A stretch of 64,000 nucleotides of DNA from Mesostigma viride (GCA_009746045.1 RPFO01000065.1:6568022-6632021), one strand, 5' to 3'. Counted from the stretch's first letter, positions 1 to 19,830 are shown. Notes: generated from the sequence alone by a model not told the origin. A program made the numbers and translations.

Positions 1-196
1 GGGCACATAGGGCACATAGGGCACATAGGGCACATAGGGCACATAGGGCACATAGGGCACATAGGGCTGCTGTTCCCGCATCAAACGTGGCACATAGGGC
101 ACATAGGGCACATAGGGCACATAGGGCACATAGGGCACATAGGGCACATAGGGCACATAGGGCACATAGGGCTGCTGTTCCTGCATCAAATGTGGC
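1..196. repeat. GGGCACATA tandem array
   Basis: A 9-bp unit GGGCACATA is repeated head to tail at 1-66 and 93-171. Each block ends with a longer conserved segment (GGGCTGCTGTTCC then GCATCAAA) at 64-98 and 169-196, so the array has a higher-order unit of about 105 bp. It probably lies in an intron of the GH127 gene, which is cut by the window edge. Confidence 0.9.
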
Positions 197-314
197 ACAC
201 GTCCGGCTGCCATGTTGCCTTGCACAATCGTGTCACGCTGAAGAAGCTGTCTAAACGCCTGCCCCTCGCCTGCATGGAGCGCTGCTCCGCAATGGGGATC
301 CCGCCACTCGAGCC

Positions 315-505
315 GTGGTTGCCTATCCTTCCCCGCGGTTGCCTATCCAAACCCGTGGTTGCCTATCTAACCCCGCGGTTGCCTATCCTTCCCTGCGGTT
401 GCCTATCTAACCCCGCGGTTGCCTATCCAAACCCGCGGTTGCCTATCCAAACCCGCGGTTGCCTATCCAACCCCGCGGTTGCCTATCCAAACCCGCGGTT
501 GCCGC
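315..505. repeat. 20-bp minisatellite (GGTTGCCTATCCAAACCCGC)
   Basis: Nine to ten copies of a 20-bp unit are spaced exactly 20 bp apart, with small changes (ATCCTT, ATCTAA or ATCCAA in the middle). It begins only a few bases after the GTAGGT donor that ends GH127 exon 2, so it lies in intron 2 of that gene. Confidence 0.9.
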
Positions 506-511
506 ACCTAC

Positions 512-2087
512 CTGGTACGCGTGCTGGTTGGGCAGGTCATAGTCGACTGTGAACCCCTCGTTGAGTCCGCTCGGGCCGATCCCTCCCGTGATGAACACGC
601 GCCGCTCGACCACGGAGCGCCACACGGCATCCAGCATGGCCTCCAGCGCCGCATCCGTCACGCCCTCCCTCAGCAGGTCCGTCACGCCGATCATCAAATA
701 GACCGCGCGCACCGCGTGCCCCTTGATGCTCGTGTGCTTGCGGATGGGCACGTCGTCCAGATAGTACGTGCCGTCGTAGCGGTGGACACCAACAGCACGG
801 CCCTCGGTGGCAAAATAATGAGACCCGCGCCGGTCGATCAGCATGCCGGCGAACGCCAGCCAGCGGCGGTCCCCTGTCAGCTTTGAGAGCTTGATGAGTG
901 CCAGCTCCAGCTCGGGGTGGCCCCCGTAGCCCTCTTGGAGCTGCGGGGCAGAGGAGAGGAGAGGCAGGCAACATGGGTATGCGCAGCGGGTGGACGTGAA
1001 AGACTACTCGAAGCGCTAGCAAACTTTCAACGTCATCGTGGATCGAAGGGATTGATTGAAAAATGCACGAACATCCAAATGCGCTAACTTCCTCACCAAG
1101 CCAACCGCGCTTTCCACACGCGTGCCTGCCCGCCCACCCGCCCGCCCACCCACCCGCCCGCCCGCCCGCCCGCCCGCCCGTCCGCCCGCCCGCCCGCCCG
1201 CCCGCCCGCCGCCCGCCCGCCGCCCGCCCGCCCGCCGCCGCCCGCCCGCCCGCCCGCCCGCCCGCCCGCCCGCCCGCGCACCCACCCACGCACCCATGGA
1301 ATTCTTCAGTCTTCCAACGTACCTCCCCCCCCGGCCCAAACACCCGGTACAGGTGCGTTGCCAGCCGTAGCGCGATATCCAGCAGGGTGCGCTTCTGCGT
1401 GGCCTCGTAGTGCGCGACTGCCGCCTCGATCAGGTGCCCCGCGCAGTACAGCTCGTGCCCGTCCCTCAGGTTGCTGAAGTGTTTCAAGCCCGTGACCTGG
1501 ACGAACGTGTTCAGGTACCCGTCGGGTAGCTGCGCGGACCCGATTAGTTCGATGATCCCGTCCAAGGTGCGGTCCATCACAGGATCCGGATGCGCCTGGA
1601 GAACGTACGACGCGCCCTCGAGCACCTTGTACAGGTCCGAGTCGTAGAACAGCTTGCCCTGGTAGCCGCCCACGCGGCGGTCCCTCGCACGCTCGAAATT
1701 TGCAAAGTGTCCCGCCCGGAACATCATGTCGATCACGTGCTGGAGGGACACGTGGCGGTTGATGGCCTGGCGCGGTTGCCAGAATTTGTCAGCGATGTTG
1801 ACGTGAGAGAAGTGGACCGGATGGAGGCGGGGGATGCCAGCACAAGGGGTGAGGGTTGAGAGGAAGGACAGGCACAGCAGGAACAGGAGCCGGAGGGGGC
1901 AGTGCAAGGGGGGAAAGGCATGGGTTGAACGGGACGGGATGCGTGGGGGAAGGTCTTGGCCTGCTGGAGAGGGTCGCGGGGTTTCGTCGGGAGGCCGGAA
2001 TGGGTTGTATCGGGAGGATGGGTCATGCGCAGATGGATGATGGGTCGTGTGTGGGGCGGAGGCGAGGGGGGATGATTGGCGTGCCAT
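512..2087 (-). CDS. GH127-family beta-L-arabinofuranosidase, 5' part (exons 1 and 2)
   Basis: Family members (GH127, formerly DUF1680) release L-arabinofuranose from plant or algal glycans, usually in the secretory pathway or outside the cell. Exon 1 is 2087-1323: ATG at 2087, an 80-residue leader with a hydrophobic run (LRLLFLLCLSFLSTL), then family motifs FYDSDLYKVLEGASYVL, AQLPDGYLNTFVQV and HELYCAGHLIEAAVAHY. Exon 2 is 940-512: GYGGHPELELALIKL, IKGHAVRAVYLMIGVTDLL, VFITGGIG and EGFTVDYDLPNQHAY. Splicing is phase 0 at donor GAG|GTACGT (1323/1322) and acceptor CCCCGCAG (941), and rebuilds the expected GPGGE-LQEGYGGH join. A second donor CAG|GTAGGT follows at 511. The C-terminal part with the conserved cysteines lies beyond the left edge. 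The long stretch before the hydrophobic run is odd: a signal anchor or a mis-set start are both possible. The family call is firm; the exact substrate is inferred. Confidence 0.85.
1127..1295. repeat. CCCG/CCCA tetranucleotide array in GH127 intron 1
   Basis: About 165 bp of CCCGCCCG repeats with occasional CCCA and CCG slips fill the middle of the 382-bp intron 941-1322. The repeat is open in several frames and so makes false Ala/Gly/Arg or Pro/Ala reading frames across the intron. The G-rich strand is the transcribed-RNA sense strand of the gene. Confidence 0.9.
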
Positions 2088-3531
2088 GCTGGCAGGTAGC
2101 TGCGTGCCGGGCAATGAATTGATTGCCGTTACAGCGGGCGAGCCGTGCAGCGGGTAGCGAGCTGTTGGATCGGATCACACACGGGGCCACACCCCCGGCA
2201 GCATGGGGCACGGGCGCAGCGGACGAGGGGTGGCGAGGGGATGCTGCGTGGCGAGGAGGCACGTGTCGCGCTGGGGACGCAGTACGGGGAGGTGGCAGTC
2301 AGCACCAGATTCGTGGGGGTGCAAGTTTAATGTATGGAGAGTAGCACCATTTTCCCGCCGCGGTGGGGAGATTTCTGCCGCTCAGCCTGGGCGATCAAGT
2401 AAAAGCACGTGACTGGGCCATGGAGAGGCTGCTTGAATCTCCCATGGTAGGCATCTGCGTGGAGGGGAACATGAGGGCCGCATGCACAGCCCGCAGAGCG
2501 GGACGGGAAGTTCGGCAGAGTGTCGGCAATCTGGCAGATACAAGTTAAAGAACCCTACCTTCTGCACCTGACCGACGCTTCCCTCCTGCGTACGCTAGCA
2601 GGCTTTGCGCCTTGGCATGCGCCGACAGGCTCGCGGGGTCCTAAATAGCTGGATATATTGAAACTGATCAGGCAGGTAAAAACCATCTCGCTGAGTCACC
2701 AGCTAGTCAATGGCATCTGCGGCACCCACGAGGCTAGCTGATATCACAGCGAATCCTCCTTGCGTCGACTAGGAAAACATCGACTAAAGAAGATTGCAGC
2801 AGAGCGGCAACTGGGGAAACATATCCGAATTAATGTCCCAGAAATCCGAATCAACTCACAACCTCGCGGGCGAATCGCCTCGACAGTGGATGAACAGTGT
2901 GAGATATCCTATCATACCCACATCGTCACAGAGGGCTGCCCAACCATCGTTTGCTAAGCGCGGCCTTACCTGATCCTTTAAAAAATCAGCGTTCTCGCTT
3001 CAGCGGCGTTTCCCGCGTCAAGTGCGTCAATATTGTATTGCCACTTCTGTACAGTCGACGTACTTGCTCGAAGTTAAGAGGTTGCGTTACTACCCGTCCC
3101 CGCCGGCGACGGCAAGAGCAAACCGGCTGCAGCAAAGCGTACAATAATGGCAATTATTGTATCTTACTCGACAAGCGACGCGGGCAGGTGAACACGAGGT
3201 TATGCGCAGCCTCAGCCCGCAACAGGGTACTTAATTATCCGACTAAAAAACGAAGCACCAATGCAGCAAAGTGGCATCCATTTATTACCGCTTCTGCTCG
3301 CTGGTCAACGCCCTGCCGCCCCTGCGCGTTCTCGCTGACGGATGACTCTGCGTCACTGACTCTGCGTCGCTGACTCTGCGTCGATGCGGCTACAAGTTGT
3401 GAATGTAGTAAGTAGTAACTGCCGAGATTATTTTGCCAGCCACATCGTAACGCGCCTGGTTTGAGGCTATAGTGCCCAGTTAGTCGTAGAAACGCCCAGA
3501 AATGAGCTCACTGTCCCCGTCGCCCCAAAAG
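2088..3531. other. Non-coding region upstream of the GH127 gene
   Basis: I see no supported gene. The first few hundred bases should hold the GH127 promoter on the minus strand, but no clear TATA box or other element stands out. At 3342-3385 a 15-bp unit (TGACTCTGCGTCGC) is repeated about three times. Confidence 0.4.
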
Positions 3532-3950
3532 GCATGCTAATAACTGACATGTTCACATCAGCTGCTATCTACAGTGCCGTAAGCGGAACCACAGACATGC
3601 TAATAACTGACACCCCAATTTAGGCCCAACTAGGTAACTTCAGGCTATAGACCATAGTTTGTGGCATCCTTGGGTTAACTTCATTAACTGGTATATGGAA
3701 ATAAACATAACACCCATTTCACCGGAAAATGCTAATAACTGATGTTCACATCAGCTGCTATCTACAGTGCTGTAAAAGCGGAACCACAGACATGCTAATA
3801 ACCGAAACTTCACATGGGTTTATGCACTTGGCAGTGTCTGAGGTTCCACTTACTCTTATACACACATACACACACATACACTTGTCTGTGGTTTTATGCA
3901 CTTCACATTAGCTCAGTGCTATATACAGTGCTGTAAGCGGAACGGCCTCG
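3532..3950. repeat. Dispersed and partly tandem repeat (GCTAATAACTGACATG / AAGCGGAACCACAGAC)
   Basis: Three related segments (about 3532-3615, 3728-3800 and 3900-3945) share ATGCTAATAACTGA, TCAGCTGCTATCTACAGTGC and TGTAAGCGGAAC. A short relative with AAGCGGAACCACAGAC occurs near 43,990. There is no coding signal. The copies look like a local duplication of an unknown interspersed element. Confidence 0.7.
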
Positions 3951-3989
3951 GACATTCTATCTACTGCAAGTACACACGGTAATGTAATA

Positions 3990-4145
3990 ACTTGCCAGAC
4001 TGAGATTACTTGTCAGACCACTAGGCCGTCAGACCAGGGTTGCCGGAGTTCAATTCCCCCGCTGGTTGTCCGACAGCCGGCGGGTTACTAATCAGTCAGT
4101 CATCAGCCAGTTTGTTCCCACGTGGTTATCCGACATGGTGGATAC
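3990..4145 (+). repeat. Possible tRNA-related SINE fragment
   Basis: The segment GGAGTTCAATTCCCCC (about 4046) resembles a pol III B box. It is followed by GTTGTCCGACAGCCGGCGGG and a short ATCAGTCAGTC tail. A related GTCGGACAACCGGCGCGGG followed by (AACTC)n sits at 5786-5837, inverted in its first part. No convincing cloverleaf can be folded, so this is not a tRNA gene. Confidence 0.3.
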
Positions 4146-4166
4146 AGGTGGATATTGGATACTGTA

Positions 4167-4636
4167 CACCGCCAACCCCACGTTTAAGATACTCAGGTTT
4201 AAGATCATGAGCCCCTGGATTTTGAAATTTCAGGTTTAAGATCGCAGGGCTGGTTTTGGGCAAAAAGATCTTAAAGTTGTACAAAAAGCTGCCAAGTTCC
4301 GGCCAGTGCCCAGTCAGTGTACACACCACGAGCAACGGTATTGATATATTTTTATTATTCCCCTCTCACCTCTTTGCCGTTGGTCCATAATTGGCTAATA
4401 AAAATGTACCCATTTCCCCGAAATATATTTTTATTATTTTTTGGCGGTTTCAAAAACTTCCACTCATGCAGGACTCATGCATCACTTGGCGGGCTCCGGC
4501 GGGGCGCGCCGCGCCGCGCCCCCTCAGGTTTAAGATCTTCTCAGGTTTAAGATCGCCAACCCTGGATTTGATTTTAGGTTTAAGATCGCAGCCCTGGGTT
4601 GGCTGGACCCCAATCTTAAACGTGGGGCTGGCGGTG
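4167..4636. mobile_element. TA-flanked MITE-like element with 24-bp TIRs
   Basis: The ends are inverted repeats starting CACCGCCAACCCCACG and running to TTTAAGAT at 4167-4190, and the same in reverse at 4613-4636 with one mismatch. Both ends are flanked by TA (4165-4166 and 4637-4638), the target duplication expected of the Tc1/mariner group. The 470-bp interior has several copies of AGGTTTAAGATC and no transposase, so it is non-autonomous. A copy of family F lies inside it at about 4345-4440. Confidence 0.75.
4345..4440 (-). repeat. Family F repeat inside the TA-flanked element
   Basis: The segment with CCCCTCTCACCTCTTTG, GGTCCATAATTGGCTAATAA and GTACCCATTTCCCCG is the reverse complement of 56,685-56,745, and a cousin of the F copies in both arms of the palindrome at 57,580-58,877 and at 58,893-59,050. 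It is A/T-rich with no coding potential. Confidence 0.75.
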
Positions 4637-4726
4637 TAGTGGTCTTGGTCTCTTGGACTCTTGGTCTGTTTCTACTGTACAGTAAACTGTCAGTAATTCT
4701 TTCTGTTGTTCGGAGTAGGTATGTAC

Positions 4727-4850
4727 AGTCATTCCCGCGTTAAGTTGCGTTTCTTAAGGTTGCGTTCCCGCGTTAAGTTGCGGCGCCGAAGTTTGGGGGG
4801 CGACCGCAACTTAAGCATGGAGGCCATCGCAACTTAACGCGGTAATGACT
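4727..4850. mobile_element. Small foldback element, copy 1 (AGTCATTCCCGCGTTAAGTT ends)
   Basis: A 124-bp unit begins AGTCATTCCCGCGTTAAGTT and ends with the inverted sequence CGCAACTTAACGCGGTAATG then ACT. Internal GTTAAGTTGCG and CGCAACTTAA repeats let most of it fold on itself. A second copy is at 5683-5763. It carries no protein, so it is a tiny non-autonomous DNA element or satellite. Confidence 0.7.
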
Positions 4851-5068
4851 CAATTTGTAGGTTTCAGGCCATTTTTGGCCGCGCAGGAGGCCATTTTTTG
4901 CCAAGTCCGGACCCGCTACGTGATTTTAGGCGGCAAAATACGCAAGCCCCACCGACTGGCGCGCAAATTTCCTGCCTGCCTGCTGGCTTAGGTGAAAAGC
5001 GTGAATGCAACCTTACAAATTCAGTTTTGCAGCATGCGGGCTGCGGTACATAAGAATCCACGACCTTG

Positions 5069-5240
5069 AAATTAAATTAAATTAAATTATAACATGCCTC
5101 CGTTGGGAGATCATGTAGCACATCAGCCGGTATTCCATGATGGGTGGGTGGAGTGGAGGAAGCCGCGTAATCGAACTAACCTAACTCTAAGCTATCTACC
5201 TAGTCTAGAAAAGCCTAACTACACTACTCATCAAAACGCC
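5069..5240 (-). mobile_element. LINE-A copy, 3' end only
   Basis: Read on the minus strand this ends with the LINE-A 3' region: the last codons and stop (before about 5225), ATGTGCTACATGATC, the hairpin CTCCCAACGGAG (5098-5109) and an (AAATT)n tail at 5069-5090. It aligns base for base over long stretches with the 3' end of the copy at 52,735-53,792. It is strongly 5'-truncated, as expected for target-primed reverse transcription. Confidence 0.8.
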
Positions 5241-5682
5241 ACGACCATGCAGGGTCTTTGATTGAGACATCTTGATGGAAATGATTACCACCATAGTCAT
5301 GCCGAATGCACCGCCACAGAAGGGCAAAGACAAGGTTGCGTTATTATTGTTTACATGCAGGCCTTTGACAGTCAATGAAGCTTCCCTCACGACTGTTCCC
5401 ATGTTTTGTCACATTCAAACGTGAAGCCGGCTGGCAATTAAGTAACCCGCCAAAAAGAGAGCCGAAGTCAGAGGGTTAAAACACACCGGCATTTGTGGTA
5501 TAAAACGCAGGCACTGCGTGGCTGCCCACGGCGTGTTTTGCAGCCCGCCTTTGTCCAAAATATCTGGCCTGGAAAATGGACTTTGGCCGGCTTTGACGGT
5601 GCAGCTGGATCGGGCTTGACGAGAGCTGTCGAATGCCGTATAGATGTCCGTCAGAGGAGGAGGTGGTGGGCTGCTAGCCTAA
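5241..5682. other. No recognisable feature
   Basis: Both strands hold only short open frames. None shows a family motif or good splice sites. Confidence 0.4.
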
Positions 5683-5763
5683 TTCTACCGTTAAGTTGCG
5701 TTCCCGCGTTAAGTTGCGGCGCCAAGTTTTAGGGGGCGATCGCAACTTAACGCGGGAATGACT
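5683..5763. mobile_element. Small foldback element, copy 2
   Basis: The right end (CGCAACTTAACGCGGGAATG then ACT, 5741-5763) matches copy 1 at 4727-4850. The left end is decayed (ATTCTACCGTTAAGTTGCG). The shared middle GTTAAGTTGCGGCGCC confirms the relationship. Confidence 0.65.
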
Positions 5764-5785
5764 GTACAGTGTCTGTAGGATTGGC

Positions 5786-5837
5786 GCGTCGGACAACCGG
5801 CGCGGGAATAAACTCAACTCAACTCAACTCAACTGGA
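5786..5837 (+). repeat. (AACTC)n after GTCGGACAACCGGCGCGGG
   Basis: Five AACTC units follow a segment related to 4070-4090. This is the pattern of a SINE or LINE 3' tail made of a short tandem repeat, but the body of the element is not recognisable. Confidence 0.4.
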
Positions 5838-6560
5838 CCAGTGACAAGTGACAACTGAGCAACTCCACCTCCCCGTATTTCGCGGGAAAGTCGCGTTCAA
5901 ATTGTGCACTGTGCGATCGTGCATTGCCGCCTCTGGGTAACTAGGTAAAACGTAGTTTAGCTTTGGGTCAATTCATTATGGGCGCTGTTAAGCTTCAAAA
6001 ATAGCTCATGCCGAGACATAGCTGAGAAGGCCGGCCATTGCATTACAAAGTAACAGTTTCACGATAATGACGGGCCGCGTTGCACGGACGAGACTTACGG
6101 CCTATGCCTTACTTCAGGGATGGCATCGCTAGCACCTAGACGGATCTGACTCTAAGCGGTCTCGCAAGACGCAACAGCATATGATGTGACGAAGCGACAC
6201 GGTGCCTATTTCCATCGTGGCAAGAAGCAAGTATCGCTCATGGCAGGCCAGCGGTGCCAATAGTTATTATCAGGGGCCGCAGAGCCGGCGACAGTTCTGA
6301 AATGGAAACACCTGAGAAAGTTATATTTCCGTTTGGCAAGAAATCCGGAGTGCAGCATTTTCCCGACTTCAAAGCTGTGTTTGCCCGAGGTGCAGTGCTG
6401 CGATGTTAATTCGAGTTTTTTTTAGCAATGTCCAGCTATGGCAGGTCCCAGGTTACCGTACTCCTGTCCCACAACTTTTTGGCTCCAAGCTAACCTAATC
6501 CCAAATGTTCACCCATCAGAAACAAGCCGCTCTCTTACTGTGCCATCCTTTTTGCACGCC
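5838..6560. other. No supported gene
   Basis: This is lower-GC DNA with no family motif. If the candidate exon at 6561-6744 is real, this stretch is intron or promoter of the large gene downstream. Confidence 0.35.
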
Positions 6561-6744
6561 AGGTTCGCCTCTATGTCCAGACGGCCGGCAAGTGCATTGC
6601 TCGCCCATAGTCGAGGATGAAGAGCTGACGTGGCAGGCAGACGGTCATCGTTTAACCCCCTATTGCTACGGTCCTTGGGACGACGAAGAAGAAAGGGATT
6701 GCCAGAGATACTTCGATGAAAGAAATCGAACAGGGAGGCTTGAT
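6561..6744 (+). CDS. Candidate upstream exon of the large low-complexity gene
   Basis: An open frame runs through an acceptor-like GCACGCCAG and a clear donor GAT|GTAAGT (6744/6745). It encodes a Cys-, Asp- and Glu-rich peptide (CPDGRQVHCSPIVEDEELTW, then PYCYGPWDDEEERDCQRYF). The donor is phase 0 and the next good exon (7986) also starts in phase 0, so the two can be joined. The 5' boundary is only a guess and the peptide matches no family I know. It could also be the end of another gene or a chance frame. Confidence 0.35.
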
Positions 6745-7985
6745 GTAAGTCATTGCGATCTGTGGGAGCCAACACGAGGGGATATACACATTCGCAGCTC
6801 CTGCAGGGATGAAGTAAAAGCAGGGTCTTAGAATGCTGCTTCAGCTTCCTTCTCCTGCACCTCTAGCGCAGATTACACTGTTGGCAGTACGTAACCCTTG
6901 TCGCAGCCACGCTCGAGGCAATAATGGGAACTTTGTTACATATCCATGATCCCTTTTCGTACGTTTTTTTTTGTTGCCTTATTGTTGCTGGACCGGAACT
7001 TGAATTCCTTGTTGTCATTGACTTGAAATGTCACTCTAATGCGAGGCGTACCTGAAGTCGTCATTGCGCCTATATTTAGCCCGGAATCGAAGGGAGCGCA
7101 TGCTATCCCAGGAGCTCTCTCTGCCTCCCCCTCCCCCAATATCCGTACATCTATCCGGCGGTGATAAAGGCATGGGCGTATACACACAAACTTGCTTTGG
7201 ATGCCTGCCAATTCCAGGCGTGGTTGATGCCAGCTCAATGTATACATGTACCTACACCTGCCACTCACGTAGATGTTTATAAAACACCAAAAGAAATGCT
7301 AAAAATAGCCCTGAAGGTAGCTGGCCCATGCATGTGCAATGTGAGGGGGACCAAGCAAGCTCATCAGCTGGAGCACTTCATACGTTTCTCTTCTCATTTC
7401 TTGTCACTCCCACCCTTTCTCCTCAGAGTTGTGCAAGAATCCATGGCAAGGGCATAGCAAAGGCGACACGCATTCCTATTTAAGGCCCGACAGCAATGCC
7501 GCAGTTTGGCCACCTTTTCACGCATCTTCCCGCAATCTGTTTGCTGCACACCCCAGTATCCGCCACTGCAAACGCCACCAAAGGATTCCAGTAGCAAATT
7601 TCTCCAAACGTGCTTCGCCGCGTCTCCATAAAGTTACATAGTCAAAAGTCTTTGGCTATGGTGGCGGTGGTGAGGGGGGGGAATCTTTTCATAACATATC
7701 TTTCTTAAGAAAAGGAGCCTTGCCACCAGGCTTTGAAACTTCATCCTGCCCAGGATGAGAGCCCATCTGTTAGCGTGTGCCGACAAACACCTGACCATTT
7801 GGAAGAAAATGCCCGCTGCGGAGGGGTACCACCCGCGAAGCCTTGTGCCATGCCCCGCCTATCCTGCGTCCTATGTGCTACGGCCATGACCCACTAGTCA
7901 CCCAACGTGATAAACATGTGTTGTTCATGCATTATTCATGCATGTTCATGCATTATTCGTGGCCTTTCCTTTTGTGCCCTGCCAG
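6745..7985. other. Probable intron or intergenic sequence
   Basis: I see no exon, RNA gene or repeat family that I can support here. Confidence 0.35.
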
Positions 7986-17277
<9,292 letters not shown>

Positions 17278-17516
17278 CACCGTGTGGGTAGTTGTTTTGT
17301 TGCAAAGTGAGCCCGAACCCCGGGGTTCACTCTCACTTTGAGTTGCAGATTCTAGCCATATTGCACAGTACAGCATGGAGAGCAGGAATGATAATGAGGC
17401 ACCATTGGGGTGCTACATGTGCTCCGAGTGGTGGTTTTGTCTAAATTGGTAGTATAAACATTTCTTCATTGTTTGTAACTAGATAGAATAGACTGGTAGG
17501 ATTCCATGTTCCCATC
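17278..17516. other. 3' flank of the large gene
   Basis: This probably holds the 3' UTR. A TTGTAAC at about 17,472 could serve as a TGTAA-type poly(A) signal as used in many green algae, but there is no other support. Confidence 0.3.
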
Positions 17517-17740
17517 CAGCCATCCATCCATCCATCCATCCATCCACCCACCCACCCACCCACCCACCCACCCACCCACCCACCCACCCACCCACCCACC
17601 CACCACCCACCCACCCACCCACCCACCCACCCACCCACCCACCCACCCACCCACCCACCCACCCACCCACCCACCCACCCACCCACCCACCCACCCACCC
17701 ACCCACCCACCCACCCACCCACCCACCCACCCACCCACCC
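17517..17740. repeat. (CCAT)n then (CCCA)n microsatellite
   Basis: A short CCAT run (17,517-17,541) passes directly into about 200 bp of CCCA. It ends where the long CCAT array begins. A CCCA array with the same look is at 33,410-34,180. Confidence 0.95.
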
Positions 17741-18066
17741 ATGCATCCATCCATCCATCCATCCATCCATCCATCCATCCATCCATCCATCCATCCATCC
17801 ATCCATCCATCCATCCATCCATCCATCCATCCATCCATCCATCCATCCATCCATCCATCCATCCATCCATCCATCCATCCATCCATCCATCCATCCATCC
17901 ATCCATCCATCCATCCATCCATCCATCCATCCATCCATCCATCCATCCATCCATCCATCCATCCATCCATCCATCCATCCATCCATCCATCCATCCATCC
18001 ATCCATCCATCCATCCATCCATCCATCCATCCATCCATCCATCCATCCAACCATCCATCCATCCAT
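17741..18066. repeat. (CCAT)n microsatellite, about 80 units
   Basis: Nearly perfect tetranucleotide array with one CCAA variant near 18,049. It ends at the A/T tail of a SINE-C copy. The Met-Asp-Gly-Trp and His-Pro-Ser-Ile frames in it are not genes. Confidence 0.95.
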
Positions 18067-18430
18067 TAATTATTTATGAACATAAGTTCTCCGTTGGGAG
18101 CTTATGTAACACATAGCCCTAGCTGAGATGGGGCATATGGTTTCTAATAGCTACAATCTGCAGGTGGGGGGATGTAAACCGCCACCGACTCTGGGTGCAC
18201 AAGGTGCACCTGCACCACCATGATGTATCATGCCTTAAAAAAAAAAAAAGGCCTGGCATGGGGTGGAAGATTATAGTGGCTAGGCAATGGCTAGGGTGCA
18301 TGGCATCTTGCAGCAGAGAGCAACTCTCTGCATGGGCACAGCATGCATGACTAAATAATGCTAGGCATGTCATCTGGTGTGGGGCCCATTGCATAGGCAC
18401 ATGCACATGTACAGGGCTAAGTAATGCTAA
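18067..18430 (-). mobile_element. SINE-C copy
   Basis: Read on the minus strand it ends ATGTGTTACATAAG, hairpin core CTCCCAACGGAG (18,089-18,100) and an ATTAAT tail. The body shares GATGTAAAC, TGCACCTGCACCACCATGAT, GCCTGGCATGGGGTGGAAGA and AGAGCAACTCTCTGCAT with copies at 35,176, 37,888 and 43,478. There is no open frame. The tail lies against the CCAT array. Confidence 0.75.
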
Positions 18431-18920
18431 TTAATCAGCTGGTATGGGGCCCATCACGTCTCCATCACGCCTCCATCACGTAATGCCACGAGCCACGAGG
18501 TGGCCATGGCTGACGGCGGAGCCCATAACTTTCACGTTTGGGCACCAAATTCGGCTGTGAATATCACAATCGCTTCGTCTTTCTAGTCACACGCTGATAT
18601 AATTTTCCGAAGCTATTACGCAATATATGACGAGCAAACGCTCCTCTACGCAACGCAGCCTGGCGGCTGCGCTAAGCCCTGAAAATACACGTGTATGCAG
18701 CGCCGGCAGCATGCAGCTTTGCCCTCAGGTCCGGAAGGCAGCGGTGACACTAGTCGCGCACTGGTGGTTGCCCAGCCGGTCCCTTCCGGGCTTGCCTCGC
18801 CCTCTGCATCGCGCGCCTGATCGAGCTCAAGCGCAGTCACACCGGCAAACCTAGCTGGTCTGAGCGTGACTTTGACGTCGACAGGTTTTCCACCTTTGAC
18901 GTCGACCGGACTCGGCTTTT
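18431..18920. other. No supported gene
   Basis: An ATG-led frame at 18,627-18,854 has no motif and no convincing splice signal, so I do not call it. GACGTCGAC occurs twice near 18,873 and 18,897. Confidence 0.35.
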
Positions 18921-19025
18921 TCGAAATTTAATTATAACATGACTCCGTTGGGAGATCATGCATGTAGCACATACTTCCTTGCTGGATGGATGGAGGTGGG
19001 CGAAGCCGCGAAACTTTTTCAACAT
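18921..19025 (-). mobile_element. LINE-A copy, 3' end only
   Basis: This has the (AAATT)-type tail, hairpin (18,943-18,954) and TGTAGCACATA-type segment of LINE-A, followed by the conserved GAAGCCGCGAAAC of its 3' UTR. Nothing of the coding region remains. Confidence 0.7.
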
Positions 19026-19499
19026 GCCCCCCATCAAGATACTGATCGAGCTCGTGTTTTATGGGTCACACGCCTCGCTCGGCCTTGCCCTGTGCCAGCA
19101 ATTCGACCTCTCCAAAATGCGCCTCCGAAATGGAGATGACGGCCAGTTTTCCAACCGCGGATCTGACGGCCACCTGCCCGGCTGGTCCAATCGCCCTCGC
19201 CTTCAGCTCGCCGCTCTCTTTTCCATCCTCTGCCGACGACCTCTGGGTCCCCTAGCCCCCCTTGACCGAATCCGCCTTCCTCCACTGGTCACCTTCAAGA
19301 AGCCATCGCGCAGCATGCACGTGACCCCCCTCGCTGCGCAGATGTGGCAGCCGTGGGCTGCACGCCAGTGGCAGCCGAGCTCCCCGCCATCTCCACCGCC
19401 TGACCTCCACCCTCCTCGCCTCCACCCCCCCCCCCCCCCCCCCCACCGCGCCTCGATCCACCCGGTGACGGAGTCGGACTCCGTCACCACCCAGCTCTG

Positions 19500-19830
19500 T
19501 GACATCGACATGCAAGCGCCTCCAGGACAACGCCATCGCCATCGAGTGCCTGCAAAACACCGCAGGCCTCACCGCCCAGGCCTGCGGTGAAGGACATTCC
19601 CGCGGGCAAGCCAGCCCCTGCTGGCCCAGCTGCATGGCAATCCTCCTCCCACGCAGACCTGGGCGGACAATGTGCTAAAGCAACACAGGTGCCACCTCCA
19701 CCATCTCGATCCGCCGTCGCAGCACAGCTCATGAGCAGCAGACGCTCGACCCTCGCGAGGAGGCCGAGCTCGACAAGCGCAGCCTCAACGTCATCCTCAA
19801 CGGAACTTCGACCTGGTGGAAGGTGAGTAC
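19500..19830 (+). pseudogene. LINE ORF1-like remnant
   Basis: Translated with frame changes it gives ATIECLQ-type and GLTAQ peptides, then AAQLM, EEAELDKRSLNVILNG. The last part resembles the RNA-binding region of LINE ORF1 proteins. Its DNA aligns with the reverse complement of 36,050-36,290 over 250 bp (CACCGCAGGCCTCACCGCCC, CAGACCTGGGCGGAC, GAGGCCGAGCTCGACAAGCG). Stops and shifts show it is dead. The polypyrimidine stretch before it (19,400-19,445) includes a 17-C run. Confidence 0.55.

Noticed and set aside
1-196. CRISPR-like array
   Set aside because: Units are contiguous 9-bp repeats without unique spacers, in a eukaryotic genome.
17441-18079. Met-Asp-Gly-Trp and His-Pro-Ser-Ile repeat proteins
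   Set aside because: CCAT/CCCA microsatellites read in all frames; no unique sequence or splice signals.
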